From: Filimonas lacunae
GTDB taxonomy: Bacteria > Bacteroidota > Bacteroidia > Chitinophagales > Chitinophagaceae
Length of the DNA: 64,000 nucleotides
NCBI RefSeq assembly: GCF_002355595.1
Contig: NZ_AP017422.1
Span: forward strand, 1,798,001-1,862,000
Reading direction: 5' to 3'
Position 1 is the stretch's first letter. Each line of letters starts with the position of its first letter. The notes beneath the pieces were generated by a model. It saw only the letters and a program-made list of their open reading frames with translations. It searched no databases and was not told where the DNA came from. Below, piece after piece: positions 59,764-64,000 of the stretch. The translations under genes were made by a program, and so were the position numbers.

Positions 59764-61011
59764 TCAGAAAGAATAACCGATGCCCAGGTTAATGAGCTGG
59801 TTGTTTTGCTGATAAGGTAAAGCGTTAGGTGGTGGGTTCACAATCAAGGCTTCGTTTTGCTTACCGGTATGTACAAACCGCACATCTGCTTTCACTACCA
59901 CGTTAGGAACAGGCAGGTAGCTAAAGCCGGCTATTACATGCGTTTGCTGTAATGTGCCATCGTAGCGGTCTTTCTGGCCGTTGGGGAGGGTGGAATTAAG
60001 GTCCAGCCGCTCGGTACGTACAAAGGTGATAAACTGATCCTGCTTGTGACGGCGATACAGCCAGTCGTAACCCACTTCGGCATAAGCGCCATACATGGCC
60101 GATGCAATGTCTTTACCGTATGCCTGGTAAATTTTATGTGCATCGGGGTAGGATACATATACGGCCAGTGCTTTGAAAGAAAGGCCGTGGTTAGACCATT
60201 GCATATTGCCTTCGGTAAGATATACCGGTGTACCAAAAGTGCCCCCTTTCAGGCCTACGTTCAGACTGTCGGCAGCGCGTTGCGATAAGCCTACCGTACC
60301 GCCCATATAGCCGGATACCTGGAATTTAAAATTACCGGGATTGTATTGTAAAGAAGCGGTTAGTGCCAGGTTATTGGCCAGGGCATAGCTGCCTTCGGCA
60401 CGTGCGCCCATTAAACCGGTGGAGTGTTCCAGCCCGGCGCTGTTTAAACCATTGACCAACGCCACGCTATAGTTAATGGGCATGCGGTTGGCTGAACCAT
60501 AAAAGCCTACACCTACCTCGCGCCAGGTGGCGGGTATCACATAGGTTTCTACCTGGGTTCTTTCCACGCCGTTAAAGTTTACGGGCAGGTGGTTTTCGTT
60601 TAATATACCTATGCGGGGTACAAAAAGGCCCGCCACTATATATTGTTTGGGATTGAGGTTGAATTTTAAAAATGCCTGCTCCATCGCAATTTCTCCCGCG
60701 CCGCTTTCGCCCGCAGTTACTTTGGCATTTTCAAATTCCAGCTCGGAGAAGAACGAGATTTTACGGTTAAACTGGTGGCCTACAAACAAAACCGCCCGTT
60801 CCAGGCTGGCTCTGGCCACAGAAAGGTTGTTGTTGCGTTGGTAATAGGCGCTTCCGTAACCGGAAACCACTGTTTTGTTTTTATTAAGGCCGGCGTTGAG
60901 CGAGTCTTCATTGGTCATCACCAATTGCTGGGCTTGTGTTCGATACTGGGCCTGGGTAGATACAGAAAAAGCCAGGCAGGCAGTAATGAAACAACCTGTT
61001 ATCTTTTGCAT
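59764..61011 (-). CDS. Porin-like outer membrane protein
   Basis: 415 residues from the ATG at 61011, giving a normal signal peptide (MQKITGCFITACLAFSVSTQ). The mature part is beta-barrel-like (FSELEFENAKVTAGE, AFLKFNLNPKQYIVAGLFV, QTHVIAGFSYLPVPNVVVKAD) and ends LINLGIGYSF with a terminal Phe, the typical barrel signal. Resembles OprO/OprP-type phosphate-selective porins. First gene of the Rieske-imelysin-DHOR operon, 22 bp before Rieske. Confidence 0.88.
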   Translation of the reverse strand: MQKITGCFITACLAFSVSTQAQYRTQAQQLVMTNEDSLNAGLNKNKTVVSGYGSAYYQRNNNLSVARASLERAVLFVGHQFNRKISFFSELEFENAKVTAGESGAGEIAMEQAFLKFNLNPKQYIVAGLFVPRIGILNENHLPVNFNGVERTQVETYVIPATWREVGVGFYGSANRMPINYSVALVNGLNSAGLEHSTGLMGARAEGSYALANNLALTASLQYNPGNFKFQVSGYMGGTVGLSQRAADSLNVGLKGGTFGTPVYLTEGNMQWSNHGLSFKALAVYVSYPDAHKIYQAYGKDIASAMYGAYAEVGYDWLYRRHKQDQFITFVRTERLDLNSTLPNGQKDRYDGTLQQTHVIAGFSYLPVPNVVVKADVRFVHTGKQNEALIVNPPPNALPYQQNNQLINLGIGYSF

Positions 61012-61174
61012 GTCTTGTCTTATAGTAGTAGGGCGCAAAATTAGCGGTAGGGAGAAGGCCCGGTTTTACCATATCGGGAATAAATTATTCTTTTAATTTT
61101 CCGGATCTCGATATGGATAAATGGCGAATCTTCAGAAAGTCTTTAGAATTGATTGTTATGGATTTATTGTAAGA

Positions 61175-61288
61175 ATGAGGGGATGGATGAGCCGTATAAA
61201 GGGGCTGCTAAACCGGAAAAGAGAGATGCTGATAAATATCATTTTTTTTATGGGTATTCTTTCTCTGAATCTATATTTATATAGGTAA
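61175..61288 (+). CDS. Possible 37-aa membrane peptide
   Basis: 37 codons (MRGWMSRIKGLLNRKREM then LINIIFFMGILSLNLYLYR): a basic start and one hydrophobic segment. A terminator-like hairpin follows 17 bp after the stop, so a short transcript is plausible. This resembles type I toxin or small membrane peptide genes, but no antisense RNA was identified. Uncertain. Confidence 0.3.
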   Translation: MRGWMSRIKGLLNRKREMLINIIFFMGILSLNLYLYR

Positions 61289-61305
61289 GGGATCTCTGTT
61301 CTGTT

Positions 61306-61341
61306 GAATTCAATATAAACACTTTATTGAATTCTATTTTT
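61306..61341 (+). terminator. Orphan terminator-like hairpin
   Basis: GAATTCAATA / TATTGAATTC 10-bp stem with a 9-nt loop and a TATTTTTTA tail. No conventional gene precedes it on the plus strand; only the 37-aa ORF does. Confidence 0.65.
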
Positions 61342-61464
61342 TACTGTTTTCACAATAGGTGGAAAGAAGCCATGTTAAAGCAGATGTAGCGGGCAGTGTG
61401 AGGAGGGATGAAGTTATCCGCTGAATGCAGGGGTAGTTGGAGGGAGCAATGCTGCCAGATAGTG

Positions 61465-61504
61465 ATCCCTGCAAAGTACAATTACAACTATACTTTGCAG
61501 GGAT
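61465..61504 (-). terminator. Terminator of the methyltransferase gene
   Basis: A perfect 14-bp stem (ATCCCTGCAAAGTA / TACTTTGCAGGGAT) with a 12-nt loop, starting 6 bp after the minus-strand stop. U-tract is weak. Confidence 0.75.
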
Positions 61505-61509
61505 TGTTA

Positions 61510-62283
61510 TTAAAAATCAGTGCCACTGTTCCAATACAATACGGTATTGAATTTCATGTGTACAAAACCGCTTTCGTTGCAGGCTATGAACAATTGAATC
61601 AGGGAATTGATCATTTGCTGATAGGATGGGTGACCAGGCAGGGGAATATACGAAGAGGACAATAGCTGTCCTTTCAGACCTTCAAAATCCAACGTTTGTG
61701 TGTTGGGGAAGATAGCTGTTTCAAAACCACCGGGCAGGAAGAAATCGGAAATAGCGTATTCGTTAATTTTTTCCGGCATCTTCTCTTCGCCTTTATATTC
61801 GTCTTTTAATTGCAGGTAGCGGGTCATAAAAGGCGTATCTACCTGCGGTATATTCCAGGCCAGCACCACGTGGCCACCTGGTTTCAGTATACGGCGAAAC
61901 TCTTCTTTGGTAGCAATGGGGTCCAGCCAATGGAAAGCCTGGGCCACGGTGATAAGGTCCTGCGATTGTGCAGGCAGGGCAGTTTCTTCGGCCCGGTTGC
62001 GCAGGCTGGTGAATGCGGAATATTTACTCAGCTTGGCTTCTGCTGCTTCTGCCATTTCCACGTTGGGTTCCACACCGGTAACTGCATATCCTTTTTTCAA
62101 CAGCAACTCACCAAACAAGCCGGTGCCTGATCCTATATCTGCTACGGATGCAGATTCCGGAAGGGCAAATCTTGTTTCCAGGAATGGTACCAGGGCTTCG
62201 GGATAACCCGGCCTGTACTTCATATAGTTTTCCGCGCGGTTAGAAAAGCGGGATATGGAATTGTATGTGATCTCCTCTACCAT
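61510..62283 (-). CDS. Class I SAM-dependent methyltransferase
   Basis: 257 residues, cytoplasmic. Motif I VADIGSGTGLFGELL (SAM-binding glycine loop), motif II TGVEPNVEMAEAA, then LITVAQAFHWLDP and LKPGGHVVLAW (post-I/III region) typical of Methyltransf_11/25. C-terminal about 110 residues likely recognise the substrate, which is unknown. Monocistronic with a terminator at 61465. Confidence 0.93.
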   Translation of the reverse strand: MVEEITYNSISRFSNRAENYMKYRPGYPEALVPFLETRFALPESASVADIGSGTGLFGELLLKKGYAVTGVEPNVEMAEAAEAKLSKYSAFTSLRNRAEETALPAQSQDLITVAQAFHWLDPIATKEEFRRILKPGGHVVLAWNIPQVDTPFMTRYLQLKDEYKGEEKMPEKINEYAISDFFLPGGFETAIFPNTQTLDFEGLKGQLLSSSYIPLPGHPSYQQMINSLIQLFIACNESGFVHMKFNTVLYWNSGTDF

Positions 62284-62902
62284 AATAATCTCTTTTTCGA
62301 TGTAAATGATTCCTTTGCGCTTAATAAGTTGTTGCCAGCTTTATTACGCGTTGTGTTTAAATAGCGTTTTGCTCCTTGGTCACTTTGGCGGTCCAATGTC
62401 CGGGCCGCGAAGTTATTGTTTATTATAGCAAGAATTGCCTGTTTTAATATGACCATTCCATGGATGTAAAAGGTAATAGCCACCTGCTGCATTGCAGGCG
62501 CTGAAAAGGTGTATAAAGCTTGCATGGGTTGTTGTACGTTCAACATCGGTGCTGCGCGGGCAGGCAACCTGTAATGGGATATAGAATAAAGCGGAACATA
62601 TATATCATATACAACCTTGTTATACCGTGCCCTTATATAAAAGTACAGGTGACTTACGGTAATGTGCGGGGCAAAAATACAATAGTGGAGACGATAAAAC
62701 AATAAAAGTCCATTGAAAAGGTGGGTTTTTTGTTTTCTTTAGGAAATAGTACTGATAAGCTTTTAGGAAGCTTGTTTGCTTTCAGAGAAATTGTTGAACC
62801 AGCTATCCTGTTGCGCGCCGGCTTGTTTTATATAAAGTTATCGTGTTAACGTGGTGAATAATTATTATATTTATTATCATTCATTTTAATTGCTTATTGC
62901 TA
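62284..62902. other. Intergenic region between divergent genes
   Basis: 619 bp separating the methyltransferase start from the rhamnosidase start. An open frame of 141 codons on the minus strand (62277-62702) overlaps the methyltransferase start and has no protein-like pattern. I see no terminator or repeat; the region should hold both promoters. Confidence 0.45.
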
Positions 62903-64000
62903 ATGAAACTTGCTTCCACCCTCCGTACACAAATCCTTTACCTGTTTGGCCTGTTATGTATAGGCTGTAGCCTTTATGCACAGCCGGTAGTTACCTGGAA
63001 AGCCCGGTGGATAGAAGCAGGGTACCCGGAGGATAGTGTTCACCGGCCAGCTATCTATTTTCATAAAGCCTTCATCCTGAATAAGAAGGTGAAGAGTGCC
63101 CGTGTATATATTACCAGCCGGGGGTTATATGAAGGGCAGGTGAACAGGCAGCGTATAGGCCAGGCTTATCTAACACCGGGCTGGACCAGCTACAACAAAC
63201 GGCTGCAATACCAGGAGTATGATGTAACGTCGTTAGTAAAAACGGGCGCAAACGCATGGAATGTGTGCCTGGGCGATGGCTGGTATAGGGGAGCTATGGG
63301 TTTTAACGCACATAGGGATCGTTATGGGAAAAGCCTTGCTTTGCTTTGTCAGCTGGAAATTACTTATCAAAACGGCAAAAAGGATATCATCTGTTCTGAC
63401 AGTAGCTGGGCATGTTCAGAAGGGCCTATCCGTTCTGCTGAAATTTATGCCGGGGAAACAGTAGATGCAAGAGTGCAGGCTGTATATGATAAGCCCGTTC
63501 GGATAACTAACTATCCTTATGATAATATTATCGCTACAGAAAATGAATTGATTACCAGACACGAGACTTTTAAGCCCCTTCCCATCATCACCACGCCCAA
63601 AGGAGAGAAGGTGATTGATTTTGGACAAAACCTTACTGGTTGGGTTATGGTAAAAGCAAGAGGTAAAGCGGGTAGTGTTATTACTATTCGTCACGCAGAG
63701 GTATTGGACAAGGCAGGTAACTTCTATACCGAAAACCTGCGCTCAGCACAGGCCACTGCCACCTATACACTTGCTGGCACAGGGGAAGAGTTGTTAGAAC
63801 CGCATTTTACTTATTTCGGCTTTCGCTATATCGCAGTAGAAGGCTATCCTGGTGAATTAAACCCGGACGACTTTACAGCGGTAGCCTTATATTCTGATAT
63901 GAAGCCCACCGGCTTTTTTGAATGCTCCAACCCGTTGCTGAACCAGTTACAGCATAATATACAATGGGGCCAGCGGGGCAACTTCCTGGATGTTCCTACG
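62903..64000 (+). CDS. Alpha-L-rhamnosidase (GH78)-like, N-terminal part
   Basis: Open at the right window edge; 366 residues are visible. Signal peptide (ILYLFGLLCIGCSLYAQ) ends near 31. Domain order fits GH78: N-terminal beta sandwich (about 35-200) with ITSRGLYEGQVN, QEYDVTSLVKTG and CLGDGWYRGAMGF, then the Bac_rhamnosid region (about 225-330: VIDFGQNLTGWVM, HAEVLDKAGNFYTENLR, FGFRYIAVEGYPG). The catalytic barrel starts with NIQWGQRGNFLDVPT at the window end; the acidic catalytic residues lie outside. Releases terminal rhamnose from pectin-like glycans. Confidence 0.9.
   Translation, partial: MKLASTLRTQILYLFGLLCIGCSLYAQPVVTWKARWIEAGYPEDSVHRPAIYFHKAFILNKKVKSARVYITSRGLYEGQVNRQRIGQAYLTPGWTSYNKRLQYQEYDVTSLVKTGANAWNVCLGDGWYRGAMGFNAHRDRYGKSLALLCQLEITYQNGKKDIICSDSSWACSEGPIRSAEIYAGETVDARVQAVYDKPVRITNYPYDNIIATENELITRHETFKPLPIITTPKGEKVIDFGQNLTGWVMVKARGKAGSVITIRHAEVLDKAGNFYTENLRSAQATATYTLAGTGEELLEPHFTYFGFRYIAVEGYPGELNPDDFTAVALYSDMKPTGFFECSNPLLNQLQHNIQWGQRGNFLDVPT

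Noticed and set aside
62277-62702. 141-codon open frame on the minus strand between the methyltransferase and rhamnosidase genes
   Set aside because: It overlaps the methyltransferase start, has no recognisable motif and reads like noncoding sequence (many Tyr, Ile and His in irregular runs).

Overview
The window comes from a Bacteroidota genome, most likely a Chitinophagaceae relative such as Chitinophaga. The signs are a SusC/SusD pair with DUF5689 lipoprotein, an ECF sigma/FecR pair of the Bacteroides-expansion type, OMP_b-brl_3-type TonB receptors, LytTR/LytS-type regulators, many short lipoproteins and weak Shine-Dalgarno sequences. GC looks moderate throughout. No rRNA, tRNA, CRISPR array, transposase or integrase was seen.

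Layout. 1-3.6 kb: end of a SusC/SusD nutrient-uptake locus. 3.7-7.7 kb: ECF sigma factor divergent from FecR, which leads a run with a secreted EEP-fold phosphatase/nuclease and an SGNH esterase. 7.9-15.9 kb: housekeeping and orphan genes (DUF4274-like protein, threonine-aldolase-family enzyme, MerR regulator divergent from an epoxide-hydrolase-like enzyme, Tat-exported protein, DMT transporter, lipoprotein, rhodanese). 16.2-18.6 kb: secreted GH2 glycosidase. 18.7-33.5 kb: a stand-alone LuxR-type HTH gene followed by four co-oriented genes encoding proteins of 240, 1156, 398 (secreted metallo-beta-lactamase fold) and 2890 residues. This is the least explained and most interesting part of the window.

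33.7-43.7 kb is an accessory patchwork: a frameshifted DUF6934-like gene with a 54-aa partner, CobW-type GTPase and rpiA, two duplicated PepSY-like secreted proteins with conserved upstream DNA, a seven-copy 42-bp palindromic minisatellite, a DUF5675 plus small membrane protein cassette, and a 591-aa effector-like protein with His and DGNC motifs in reversed OTU order. The effector and one PepSY-like gene are bracketed by about 250-bp direct repeats.

43.7-64 kb: LytS/LytTR two-component pair, DoxX divergent from an AraC regulator, TauE/SafE permease, a minus-strand run from an OmpR-type regulator through PAP2, TonB-type receptor and HD protein to its probable sensor kinase, a beta-propeller protein, a compact envelope metal/redox operon (porin, Rieske, imelysin, di-heme cytochrome), a methyltransferase, and the start of an alpha-L-rhamnosidase. 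Together the SusCD, GH2 and GH78 genes point to a glycan-degrading lifestyle.
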